Source: Paenibacillus dokdonensis
GTDB taxonomy: Bacteria; Bacillota; Bacilli; Paenibacillales; Paenibacillaceae
Reading direction: 5' to 3'
DNA length: 64,000 bases
Assembly (NCBI RefSeq): GCF_004916975.1
Contig: NZ_STGQ01000001.1
Coordinates: forward strand, 1 to 64,000
Below, in pieces: positions 7,265 to 15,112 of this stretch. The translations under genes and the position numbers were made by a program. The notes beneath the pieces are model-generated. The model was not told the origin of the DNA. It made no database searches and saw nothing but the letters and a program-made list of their open reading frames with translations. The stretch's first letter is position 1. Each line of letters opens with the position of its first letter.

Positions 7265-7892
7265 GGTGCTGCTTGTGGATGATCATGAAATGGTACGCAT
7301 CGGCTTGGCGGCTGTCCTTGGTACGGAAGAGGGGATCGAGGTCGTGGGCGAGGCTGGCAGCGGCGAGGAAGGCATCCGTCTGGCTGATGAATATAAGCCT
7401 GATGTCGTGCTGATGGATCTGGTCATGGACGGAATGGATGGGATTGAAGCAACAAGACAGCTGCTCAAGCTTTATCCTGATTGTAAGGTTATCGTGCTGA
7501 CCAGCTATCTGGATGACGAGAAGATGTACCCCGTGATTGAAGCAGGCGCCTTCAGTTATCTGCTGAAAACATCGAGAGCAAGTGAGATTGCAGAGGCAAT
7601 CCGCGCTGCAGCACGCGGACAGTCTGTTTTGGAATCCCAGGTTGCCTCCAAAATGATGAATCGGTTTCGTCATGCGGAGACGGAGGCACCTGCTCATAAG
7701 GAGCTTACAGAGCGTGAGATGGACGTACTGAAACTGGTCGCAAAGGGGAAATCCAATCAGGAAATCGCTGATGATCTGATCATTGGCATTAAGACGGTCA
7801 AGTTTCACGTCACGAATATCCTCGCCAAGCTGGGTGTGGATGACCGGACTCAAGCCGCGATTTACGCTTATAAAAACGGACTTGCCGAATAA
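7236..7892 (+). CDS. liaR: LiaR-type response regulator (NarL/FixJ family)
   Basis: A 218-residue regulator: receiver domain with the acidic pocket in LLVDDHEMVR and phospho-acceptor aspartate in DVVLMDLVMDG, switch residues T/S and K (VIVLTS, YLLKTS), then a LuxR-type helix-turn-helix (LTEREMDVLKLVAKGKSNQEIADDL is split across residues about 158-181). The start at 7236 has AGGGAGGGG nine bases upstream; an in-frame ATG nine bases earlier sits on top of that site. Last gene of the operon, followed by a strong terminator. Confidence 0.93.
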   Translation: MEELEKPAIKVLLVDDHEMVRIGLAAVLGTEEGIEVVGEAGSGEEGIRLADEYKPDVVLMDLVMDGMDGIEATRQLLKLYPDCKVIVLTSYLDDEKMYPVIEAGAFSYLLKTSRASEIAEAIRAAARGQSVLESQVASKMMNRFRHAETEAPAHKELTEREMDVLKLVAKGKSNQEIADDLIIGIKTVKFHVTNILAKLGVDDRTQAAIYAYKNGLAE

Positions 7893-7911
7893 AGTGGTTT
7901 CATTGCTCAAA

Positions 7912-7983
7912 AAAATGCACCCGTTGCCTGCCAACCGGGGGACCTGAGAAGGGATCCTGGGGAAGCTGCAGCGGGTGCATTTT
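7912..7983. terminator. Bidirectional terminator between liaR and the convergent gene
   Basis: Perfect 12-bp arms AAAATGCACCCG and CGGGTGCATTTT around a 48-base loop. T-runs on both strands serve liaR (+) and the minus-strand gene at 7989. Confidence 0.8.
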
Positions 7984-7988
7984 ATGTT

Positions 7989-8348
7989 TTAGATTAAAAA
8001 GAGCAGCGCAAGCAAACCAAGACTCAGGGCAAGACCGGAACCAAAGCCGAAGCCATAGCCGTAAGACGGATAACCGTACCCATATCCATATCCATAAGGA
8101 GGGTATAATGCGCGAACTTGGGCTTTGGGCGCAGGCTTTTTACTCTTGGCCGCGTTCGGACGTTTTTTGGTTGTTTTGACATTGGCGGCATGCAATGCCG
8201 TTTCTTCTTCACCATTCAATATGATGTGACCATCTTTGCAATGCGTTAACTTTCCGATGTAGGTTCTGCCGTCATGTGTACATGCCAGCACCATTTTGCC
8301 GCGATGCTGAAGGATGTTATCCTCTGAAAGGGGGTAAACAGGGATCAT
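7989..8348 (-). CDS. Hypothetical protein with YGYGY linker and C-terminal membrane anchor
   Basis: A 119-residue protein with three parts: a compact N-terminal domain (about residues 1-55, with TYIGKLTHCKDGHIILNG, an Sm/SH3-like beta pattern), a basic Lys/Pro/Ala linker, and a tail of tyrosine-glycine repeats (YGYGYGYGYPSYGYGFGFG) leading into a hydrophobic C-terminal segment. The ATG at 8348 is 13 bases after GGGAGG; a TTG at 8360 is in frame but too close to that site. I do not recognise a function. Similar Tyr/Gly-rich proteins in spore-formers are often coat- or surface-associated, which is only a hint. Confidence 0.65.
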   Translation of the reverse strand: MIPVYPLSEDNILQHRGKMVLACTHDGRTYIGKLTHCKDGHIILNGEEETALHAANVKTTKKRPNAAKSKKPAPKAQVRALYPPYGYGYGYGYPSYGYGFGFGSGLALSLGLLALLFLI

Positions 8349-8521
8349 GTAAAAGGTCAATCCTCCCTCTTATATTTTTGTTATCAATGTATTCACGATT
8401 AGGCTTATGGGTCATGGTCATTCACCCAATTATCCGTGCCACATCTAAGGTATAAAAGTCTCTGAACCCGGACATCCTTTTTAGTAGATTGATAGTTTAG
8501 GGTCGAGGGGATGGATAGGGT

Positions 8522-9286
8522 ATGAAGGCAGCAGCTAAATGGACGGGCGTTGGGTTGGTATGTATGACCTTATTGGGATGCATGCTGGGATATTTCTGGA
8601 ACGGAATGACAACAGCAGAAGCCAAGGCTGAGCATGATGAGCTGCGTACGCTGCTTGACCTCGGGAACCAAGTGGTGGATCAGCCGGTACGTGTCGTTGT
8701 AAAATGGCAGGGCTCATGGGATGGAAGCGGGGGAGAGGGTGCCGAAGCAGCTGCCCAGAAATTATCCCAATCACTTCAACTGTCACCTATAAGTGAACTG
8801 ATGGAGAACGGACACACAACCTACCGGGTTATCGACGAAAAAAATGCGGTAAATATACGTTTTAACTGGCAGGAGATTTCCGCTGATCAAAGTTACGTTA
8901 TTATCCAATTAGAGGCCGGGGATCCCGCGCAATGGAGCAATCTCTCCGATTTGCAAGAGCAATACGGCCAGAAAATGCGTGATTCAGGCATTGAAGCTGA
9001 ATGGAATGCATCCTTACAGGGAAACGCTAATGATCATGATAAAGTAAAGGCTGCAGATACGATGAATCGTATTGAAGGCAGTCTGCAAAATACAATGGAA
9101 GCTGTTCAAAAAGAAACCTATGCGGACGCTACAACGGTAAGTAATGCGTACCAAGTGCCATCTCTCACCTCGCGTGTAAGAAGTGAAAACACATGGCTGA
9201 ACATGCAGGTAGCTGTCCATGAGGATGATATGAGCGGGAAAAACCGCGTCACCATTGGGCTCCCAATGATCACGATCGAATATTGA
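8522..9286 (+). CDS. YwmB family protein
   Basis: A 254-residue exported protein: a signal-anchor-like N-terminus (WTGVGLVCMTLLGCMLGYFW, residues 7-26) followed by an alpha/beta region with the features of the YwmB (TATA-box-binding-like fold) family of sporulating Firmicutes. The LLGCM motif could also be a lipobox with Cys20. The role of YwmB is not established. The ATG follows a weak GGATAGGGT site. Divergent from the YGYGY gene; the shared 173-base gap shows TATAAAAG near 8451 as a possible promoter element. Confidence 0.6.
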   Translation: MKAAAKWTGVGLVCMTLLGCMLGYFWNGMTTAEAKAEHDELRTLLDLGNQVVDQPVRVVVKWQGSWDGSGGEGAEAAAQKLSQSLQLSPISELMENGHTTYRVIDEKNAVNIRFNWQEISADQSYVIIQLEAGDPAQWSNLSDLQEQYGQKMRDSGIEAEWNASLQGNANDHDKVKAADTMNRIEGSLQNTMEAVQKETYADATTVSNAYQVPSLTSRVRSENTWLNMQVAVHEDDMSGKNRVTIGLPMITIEY

Positions 9287-9371
9287 AATAAGGGATTCTT
9301 TTTGTAAAGAATGGTCATAATATCTGAGTATTTTTGTAAGAAAACTAATAGCATCATTTTCATGAATATGC

Positions 9372-9492
9372 TAAAATGACGTAACATCATTTTTAAGATT
9401 ATAGAATGTATCGTTTTCAGCGGAGCTGAATCATCTATAATCGCTAGAAAATGCTTGTACCTGTAGGAGTGCGGGTATCAATTCCTTTTTTG
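9372..9492 (+). ncRNA. Structured leader or small RNA candidate upstream of zwf
   Basis: A TGCTAAAAT extended -10 (9369-9377) precedes a two-tier hairpin (GATTATAGA 9397-9405 pairs with TCTATAATC 9434-9442; inner TTCAGC/GCTGAA around GGA), a second hairpin (GTACCTG 9457-9463 with CGGGTAT 9472-9478) and a T6 run at 9486-9491. The arrangement looks like a roughly 110-base transcript with an imperfect terminator, or an attenuating leader of zwf. No known riboswitch family is recognised. Confidence 0.3.
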
Positions 9493-9534
9493 TATAAAAA
9501 AATACACTATACTATATAGGAAAGAATGAGGGCC

Positions 9535-11085
9535 ATGGCTGAAAATCAAAATTTGGAAATGTTGCAAACACCAGGCGCTGTATTTTTTATTTTTGGAGCA
9601 ACCGGGGATTTGGCTAAACGCAAGCTGTTTCCGGCGATCTATAGTTTATACCGTGAAGGTAAGCTGGCTGAGGACTTTGCCGTTATCGGCGTGGCGCGGC
9701 GTCCGCGTACACAGGAAGAATTCCGTGAGGATATTTATAACTCCATACAGGAATTTTGCCGGTACAAAGCGGAGAATAACGAAGATTTCAAATCATTTGC
9801 ACAGCATTTTGAATATAAATCCCTGGATATCAACAATGTGGATGGCTTCCGTGAACTGAACGAACAAACCGTCGCGTTGGAAGAATGTTTTCATATCCCA
9901 GGCAACCGTATTTTCTACCTGGCACTTGCTCCTGAACTGTTCGGCAGCGTGTCCTTTAACCTGCAAAAAGGCGGCATGCTGGAAGGTGATGGCTGGCAGC
10001 GCCTTGTTATCGAGAAACCTTTCGGTTACGATCTGAAATCGGCTGAAGAGCTGAATGAACAAATCCGTCAGGTATTTAAGGAAGAAGAGATTTACCGGAT
10101 TGACCATTACCTCGGTAAGGAAATGGTTCAAAACATCGAAGTGATTCGTTTCGCGAATGCTTTCTTTGAACCGCTATGGAACAATAAGCATATTTCAAAC
10201 ATACAAATCACTCTCGGTGAAACCGTCGGTGTTGAAGAACGCGGCGGATATTATGATCATGCCGGGGCACTGCGTGATATGGGACAAAACCATATGCTGC
10301 AAATGCTCACGATGGTCGCTATGGAGCCGCCTAGCCGTCTGCTACCGGAGGATATCCGTGATGAGAAGGTGAAAGTTCTTCGCTCACTCCGTCCTTATGC
10401 CAATGGGGAAGAAGTGAAGAAAAACGTTGTCCGCGGACAATATGTACAGGGCAGTTCACGTGGTCGCGATTTACCGGCTTACCGCGATGAAGATAAAGTG
10501 GATCCACAGTCCAATACCGAAACATACTTTATGGCTCGTGTATTCGTGGATAACTTCCGCTGGGCAGGTGTACCGTTCTACATCCGTACCGGCAAGAGAC
10601 TTCCAGTCAAAACAACCGAAATCGTTGTTGAATTCCAAGGCATGCCGAATAATGTCTATCTTGGGCAAAAGCATAAGCTTGAACCCAACCTCTTGGTTAT
10701 CCGTGTCAATCCGATGGAAGGCATTTATGTGAAGATCAATGCGAAGAAACCGGGTTCCGAGTCCGAAATTGAGCCGCTGGCAATGGATTTCTGCCAAAGC
10801 TGCATGGTAGGCATCAATTCACCGGAAGCATATGAGCGACTGCTGCATGATGCGGCACGCGGAGATTCGACATATTTCACCCGTTGGGACGAGGTTGCCT
10901 CGGCATGGTCCTTCGTGGACCGCATTGCGCAAGCCTGGAAGCAGGATGCTGAAGGACCTTGCCATTATCCAGCAGGTTCATGGGGTCCTAAAGAAGCCGA
11001 TCAATTGCTTGCTGAGGATGGCTTTCACTGGTGGCCGGTCAACGGACAAGATGAAGACAACGTGGTTTGGCAGCTGAATAAATAA
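9535..11085 (+). CDS. zwf: Glucose-6-phosphate 1-dehydrogenase
   Basis: A 516-residue cytoplasmic enzyme of the oxidative pentose phosphate pathway, oxidising glucose 6-phosphate to 6-phosphogluconolactone with NADP+. Visible motifs: nucleotide-binding FFIFGATGDLAKRKLFPAIY near the N-terminus, the substrate-binding and catalytic RIDHYLGKE motif (about residue 186) and the IEKPFG motif before it. Length is typical. The ATG at 9535 is chosen because AGGAAAG lies ten bases upstream; the ATG at 9526 is only one base after it. A TATACT -10 candidate lies at 9510-9515. Single gene. Confidence 0.95.
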   Translation: MAENQNLEMLQTPGAVFFIFGATGDLAKRKLFPAIYSLYREGKLAEDFAVIGVARRPRTQEEFREDIYNSIQEFCRYKAENNEDFKSFAQHFEYKSLDINNVDGFRELNEQTVALEECFHIPGNRIFYLALAPELFGSVSFNLQKGGMLEGDGWQRLVIEKPFGYDLKSAEELNEQIRQVFKEEEIYRIDHYLGKEMVQNIEVIRFANAFFEPLWNNKHISNIQITLGETVGVEERGGYYDHAGALRDMGQNHMLQMLTMVAMEPPSRLLPEDIRDEKVKVLRSLRPYANGEEVKKNVVRGQYVQGSSRGRDLPAYRDEDKVDPQSNTETYFMARVFVDNFRWAGVPFYIRTGKRLPVKTTEIVVEFQGMPNNVYLGQKHKLEPNLLVIRVNPMEGIYVKINAKKPGSESEIEPLAMDFCQSCMVGINSPEAYERLLHDAARGDSTYFTRWDEVASAWSFVDRIAQAWKQDAEGPCHYPAGSWGPKEADQLLAEDGFHWWPVNGQDEDNVVWQLNK

Positions 11086-11255
11086 TATATTACCGGGAGG
11101 TCTAACAGGCGCCATGAGACATGAAATGATGTTGATTGCGAGGCCTGCTGCAGCTTTCCGACTAGATCCGCCTTAGGTTTTCACTACCCGACATGAATAT
11201 GAAAATAAATCATCCTCATGCAGCTCTTGCATGGGGGTGATTTGCGTATGGATTG

Positions 11256-11264
11256 TGGTACAAT
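11256..11264 (+). promoter_or_regulatory. Extended -10 promoter of prfC
   Basis: TGGTACAAT, an extended -10 (TGnTACAAT), 37 bases before the prfC start. A hairpin (11213-11243, CATGCA/TGCATG core with AATCA/TGATT outer pairs) lies just upstream and has no T-tract. Confidence 0.55.
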
Positions 11265-11300
11265 AATAGACATGACTTTAGTTATGAAGGGAATAGTGAA

Positions 11301-12884
11301 ATGAGCAAAGCGATAGATCAGGCCTTGCAGCAGGAAGTTGAAAAGCGAAGAACATTCGCAATCATTTCCCATCCGGATGCGGGTAAAACAACATTGACAG
11401 AAAAGCTGCTGCTATTCGGGGGAGCTATCCGGTTAGCCGGTACAGTAAAAGCCCGTAAAGCCAGCAAGCATGCAACCAGTGACTGGATGGAAATCGAGAA
11501 ACAGCGGGGGATCTCGGTAACTTCTTCCGTGATGCAGTTTGATTATATGGGTCATCGCATCAACATTCTGGATACACCGGGTCACCAAGACTTCAGTGAA
11601 GACACCTATCGTACGTTGACGGCTGCCGACAGTGCAGTCATGCTGATTGACGTTGCCAAAGGTGTCGAAGCACAGACCATTAAGCTGTTCCAGGTATGTG
11701 CGAAGCGCGGGATTCCGATTTTTACATTCATCAATAAATTGGACCGTGAAGGGCGTAACCCGTTTGAGCTGATGGAAGAGCTTGAGCAGGTTCTCGGTAT
11801 CCGCTCTGTTCCAATGAACTGGCCGATTGGTACAGGACGCGAATTATGCGGCGTGTACGACCGTATGAAAAACCAGGTGGAGCTTTTCCAAGGCAACGAC
11901 CATTCCACGATTAAAGTGCAAAAGGTTGAAGACTACAATGATTCGGTTATTCGTGAAATGGCCGGAGAGTACCTGCATGATCAGCTGTGCCAAGATCTTG
12001 AGCTGCTGGACGTAGCGGGCGATCCTTTTGACATGGATAAAGTCCTTAAAGGTGAATTGACACCAGTCTTCTTCGGAAGCGCGATTAATAACTTCGGTGT
12101 GCAGACGTTCCTTGAGAACTTCCTGCAGCTGGCACCGAAACCACAGCCGCGCACCAGTACCGCTGGCGTGATTGAGCCTTCGGATGAGAAGTTCTCCGGA
12201 TATGTTTTCAAGATCCAGGCGAACATGAACCCGGCTCACCGCGACCGGATCGCTTTTATGCGGATCGTGTCCGGTAAGTTCCAGCGCGGCATGAGTGTGA
12301 AGCATATTCGTGTGGGCAAGGATATCAAGCTATCGCAGCCGCAGCAGTTCCTGGCACAGGACCGGGATATCGTCGAAGAGGCGTATCCGGGTGACATTAT
12401 CGGTCTCTTTGACCCGGGTATTTTCCGTATTGGGGATTCGCTCAGTCAGGGTAGTGAAGTGGTATTTGATGAAATGCCAACCTTCTCACCAGAGATTTTT
12501 GCCAAGGTGACGGTTAAGAATGCACTGAAGCATAAGCAGTACCAGAAGGGGATTGATCAGCTGACAGAAGAGGGTACGATCCAAGTATTCCGTACCGTCA
12601 GCTTCGATGATACCATTCTCGGCGTTGTGGGCCAGCTCCAGTTCGAGGTATTTGAATACCGGATGAAGGGCGAATACGGCGTAGATGTACAGCTGCAGCG
12701 GATGCCATATCAGTTCGCACGCTGGATTATCGACAAGGACATCGATCCAAGCAAATTCCGGATCAATTCCACGCTGGTCAAAGATAAGAAGGGCAACTAT
12801 GTCGTCCTGTTTGAAAATGAATATGCAATGCGTACGGCCATGGATAAAAATCCGAACGCCAAGTTCCTGGACACAGCTCCTTAA
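11301..12884 (+). CDS. prfC: Peptide chain release factor 3 (RF3)
   Basis: A 527-residue translational GTPase that recycles RF1/RF2 after termination. G1 is SHPDAGKTTLTEKLL, the switch II/G3 is LDTPGHQDFSEDT, G4 is INKLDREG; the KQRGISVTSSVMQFDY element is typical of RF3. C-terminal domains II and III follow (GQLQFEVFEYRMKGEYGVDV). The start at 11301 has GAAGGGA eight bases upstream; a longer in-frame start near 11253 precedes the -10 element and is excluded. Monocistronic with its own terminator. Confidence 0.95.
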   Translation: MSKAIDQALQQEVEKRRTFAIISHPDAGKTTLTEKLLLFGGAIRLAGTVKARKASKHATSDWMEIEKQRGISVTSSVMQFDYMGHRINILDTPGHQDFSEDTYRTLTAADSAVMLIDVAKGVEAQTIKLFQVCAKRGIPIFTFINKLDREGRNPFELMEELEQVLGIRSVPMNWPIGTGRELCGVYDRMKNQVELFQGNDHSTIKVQKVEDYNDSVIREMAGEYLHDQLCQDLELLDVAGDPFDMDKVLKGELTPVFFGSAINNFGVQTFLENFLQLAPKPQPRTSTAGVIEPSDEKFSGYVFKIQANMNPAHRDRIAFMRIVSGKFQRGMSVKHIRVGKDIKLSQPQQFLAQDRDIVEEAYPGDIIGLFDPGIFRIGDSLSQGSEVVFDEMPTFSPEIFAKVTVKNALKHKQYQKGIDQLTEEGTIQVFRTVSFDDTILGVVGQLQFEVFEYRMKGEYGVDVQLQRMPYQFARWIIDKDIDPSKFRINSTLVKDKKGNYVVLFENEYAMRTAMDKNPNAKFLDTAP

Positions 12885-12891
12885 ATATAGT

Positions 12892-12926
12892 AAAAACCCT
12901 TCGCGAAAGCTGCGAAGGGTTTTTTA
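12892..12926. terminator. Terminator of prfC, bidirectional with sspI
   Basis: Stem AAAACCCTTCGC/GCGAAGGGTTTT with loop GAAAGCT and T-runs on both sides. Confidence 0.92.
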
Positions 12927-12938
12927 TTTTGCTAATAA

Positions 12939-13172
12939 TCAGGTCAATGGACCAGGGGTTACCGTCTTTAGATGCTCTTGCACGATGTGGACCAGTTCAT
13001 CCTGCTTTTTCGTGTCTATGTTCTTCCAGATCATTTCAAAAATAACTCCGAGCCCAGGCAGAGCCTGCTCCGGTCCATCCACCGAGCCTTCAATCATCCC
13101 GCGGAGATCCGCGTCATTGCTGCCATGCACTTTGTGAACGATGGCCTGGCGCAAATCAAGTGTAATCGGCAT
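12939..13172 (-). CDS. sspI: Small acid-soluble spore protein SspI
   Basis: A 77-residue protein matching the SspI family by memory: N-terminal DLRQAIVHKVHG, the central EQALPGLGVIFEMIWKNI core and a helical C-terminus. SspI is a minor SASP made in the forespore late in sporulation. The ATG at 13172 has GGAGGG six bases upstream; an ATG six codons earlier overlaps that site. The gene runs towards prfC and shares its terminator. Its neighbours ysgA and RCK-protein genes are separate, on the plus strand. Confidence 0.9.
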   Translation of the reverse strand: MPITLDLRQAIVHKVHGSNDADLRGMIEGSVDGPEQALPGLGVIFEMIWKNIDTKKQDELVHIVQEHLKTVTPGPLT

Positions 13173-13235
13173 TATTTTCCCTCCATCCAAAAGATCATGA
13201 TGCCTTCATAATGTTCCCCGTGAGGTGAACCAAAA

Positions 13236-13264
13236 TTCAAGTTTTTTGTGCTCTGTGATATAAT
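13236..13264 (+). promoter_or_regulatory. Promoter of the KtrA-like gene
   Basis: TTCAAG and TATAAT with a 17-base spacer; TG precedes the -10 (TGATATAAT). Thirty-seven bases before the start codon. Confidence 0.55.
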
Positions 13265-13301
13265 AATCAGGATAGACTTCTATAACCCGGGGGGTTAAAA
13301 A

Positions 13302-13964
13302 ATGGCGAAAAAGCAGTACGCCGTCATAGGTATGGGGCGTTTCGGATTTAGTGTAGCCAACGCGCTCAGCGAAATGGGATTCGACGTCCTGGCTATTGAT
13401 TCGGATGAGCAGCGTACCCAGGCGGTTTCCAATATTGTAACACATGCCGTATCGGCCGATTCCACGGACGAGGAAGCGCTGCGTGCGCTCGGTATTCGAA
13501 ATTTCGATGTGGTGGTTGTTGCGATCGGTGAGGATATCCAATCGAGTATTCTGACAACGCTTATTCTCAAAGATATCGGCGTGGAGACGATTATTGTCAA
13601 GGCTCAAAACGAACTCCACGGCAAGGTTCTCAACAAAATCGGGGCAGACAAGGTTATTTATCCGGAGCGGGATATGGGCATGAGGGTTGCGCATCATCTA
13701 ACTTCTCCTAATATTTTGGATTACATTGAAATTTCTGATGATTACAGCATTGTTGAAATGAAGGCTTCACAGGATATGGTTGGCAAAAACCTGAAAGAGC
13801 TGGACGTGCGCGCAAGGTTTGGCTGTAACGTCATGGCGATCAAGCGCGGAAATAAAATGAATATTTCACCGTATGCGGATGACCTGCTTGAAGAAGGCGA
13901 TATTCTCGTCATTGTGGGTGAAAAAAGAGATCTGACAAAGCTGGAGCTCGCGTATCCAAAGTGA
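13302..13964 (+). CDS. KtrA/KtrC-type potassium-uptake regulatory subunit (RCK)
   Basis: A 220-residue cytoplasmic RCK protein. The N-terminal Rossmann domain has GMGRFGFSVANALSEMGFDVLAID, binding ATP/ADP or NAD(H), and the C-terminal RCK_C domain (about residues 137-220; EISDDYSIVEMKA, LLEEGDILVIVGE) is the site that binds cyclic di-AMP in Ktr proteins. It gates a KtrB/KtrD membrane pore, which is not in this window. A GGGGGG site precedes the ATG. Bacillus has two paralogs (KtrA and KtrC) and sequence alone does not decide which this is. Confidence 0.88.
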   Translation: MAKKQYAVIGMGRFGFSVANALSEMGFDVLAIDSDEQRTQAVSNIVTHAVSADSTDEEALRALGIRNFDVVVVAIGEDIQSSILTTLILKDIGVETIIVKAQNELHGKVLNKIGADKVIYPERDMGMRVAHHLTSPNILDYIEISDDYSIVEMKASQDMVGKNLKELDVRARFGCNVMAIKRGNKMNISPYADDLLEEGDILVIVGEKRDLTKLELAYPK

Positions 13965-14010
13965 TGCTACGGGCATATTAAGCTTATGAGCAAGCAAAAG
14001 GACGGTATTC

Positions 14011-14805
14011 ATGGATATATTATCACCGCAAAATCCCCGCGCGAAGGAATGGGCGCAGCTGCTTGAGAAGAAGCACCGGGACAAGCAGCATAAATATGTA
14101 ATTGAGGGCATTCATTTGGTGCAGGAAGCTCTGCGATCGGGGGCTGATCTGGAATGCGTGGCCTTTGATGTGGAGCAGGGTATTCCCTCAGAGCTCTCCT
14201 CGCAGATGGCGGGGAGAGTTACGGAAGTGGAATGGATTGGTGTGTCAGCAGCAGTCATTGCTAAGTGCTCAGATACAAAAACACCGCAGCCCGTGTTTGC
14301 GGTCGTCAGAAAACGGCCGACTGACATTGACGTGCTGCTGCAGCTGAAAAACAGTCTGGTTATCGTTCTTGATGGTGTTCAGGATCCCGGCAACGTCGGC
14401 ACCATTATCCGCACGGCGGATGCAGCGGGAGCTGACGGCGTGATCATAGGACGGGGTTCGGCGGATATCTATAATCCGAAAACGATCCGGTCCACGATGG
14501 GTTCGATTTTTCATCTGCCGGTAGTGGAAGGGGATTTGCTGGAGCTGCTGCCTCAAGCTAAGGAGAATGGGGTGCGCATCATCAGTACAAGCCTGCAGGC
14601 GACATCAACCTGTTATGGGTATGATTTTACTGGACCTTCCTGGCTGCTCTTAGGCAATGAGGCAAAAGGGGTATCGGTTGAAGCGCAGAAGCTGGTGGAC
14701 GACTCACTGATTATTCCGATGAAAGGCCAGGCGGAGTCACTGAATGTGGCCATGGCTTCGACGGTGATGCTGTTTGAGGCGATGCGGCAGCGGCATTATC
14801 AATAG
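14011..14805 (+). CDS. TrmH/SpoU family RNA 2'-O-ribose methyltransferase (YsgA-like)
   Basis: A 264-residue SPOUT methyltransferase. A substrate-binding N-terminal domain (residues 1-105, QHKYVIEGIHLVQEAL) precedes the knotted catalytic domain with its three motifs: DGVQDPGNVGTIIRTADA, WLLLGNEAKGVS and PMKGQAESLNVAMA. It methylates a ribose in tRNA or 23S rRNA; the target nucleotide is not predictable. Translation starts 46 bases after the RCK gene with a weak AAAGGACGG site. In Bacillus the orthologue neighbours sspI and pheST; here sspI is close but pheST is replaced by pullulanase. Confidence 0.88.
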   Translation: MDILSPQNPRAKEWAQLLEKKHRDKQHKYVIEGIHLVQEALRSGADLECVAFDVEQGIPSELSSQMAGRVTEVEWIGVSAAVIAKCSDTKTPQPVFAVVRKRPTDIDVLLQLKNSLVIVLDGVQDPGNVGTIIRTADAAGADGVIIGRGSADIYNPKTIRSTMGSIFHLPVVEGDLLELLPQAKENGVRIISTSLQATSTCYGYDFTGPSWLLLGNEAKGVSVEAQKLVDDSLIIPMKGQAESLNVAMASTVMLFEAMRQRHYQ

Positions 14806-14887
14806 GCCACTAACTCGCATCTGTAAACCGATATTCATTGAGTCTGTAGCTGGACTGGCTTATATTCTTAGGAGCACGAATCGAAAG

Positions 14888-14911
14888 GAGTCATGTAGAT
14901 GACTCTTTTTT
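14888..14911 (+). terminator. Terminator after the RNA methyltransferase gene
   Basis: Stem GAGTCAT/ATGACTC with loop GTAG, followed by T6. Confidence 0.88.
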
Positions 14912-15069
14912 ATTTTGCATAAAAACTGCATCTTACGTGTGAATTCGTAATTTTATGCATACATACCTGTAAAAGGGTCAATCAGAACACAATAGGGTAT
15001 TTACTGACGTGGCCAATACAGATGGGACTAATCAATCTGAAAAAAGCTGACGCAACCTCCAGTGTTGCT

Positions 15070-15078
15070 TGCTATAAT
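15070..15078 (+). promoter_or_regulatory. Extended -10 of pulA
   Basis: TGCTATAAT. An in-frame ATG lies within TATAATG, so transcription must start after it and the real translation start is further on. Confidence 0.6.
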
Positions 15079-15112
15079 GGACATAATTACAAAATATTGG
15101 AGAGTGGCTGAA

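Larger units (their letters stand above)
14806..15112 (+). other. Intergenic region before pulA: terminator and promoter only
   Basis: A 307-base gap containing a terminator (14888-14911) and the pulA extended -10 (15070-15078). Between them (14912-15060) the sequence is AT-rich, with no gene and no regulatory RNA that I recognise. Confidence 0.6.

Noticed and set aside
11213..11243. Terminator after zwf
   Set aside because: The hairpin lacks a T-tract, and sits immediately upstream of the prfC -10; more likely a chance or regulatory dyad.
15062..15112. Longer N-terminal start for pullulanase
   Set aside because: The upstream ATG lies within TATAATG of the extended -10 (15070-15078), so it cannot be on the transcript. 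GTG 15113 has a proper ribosome site.
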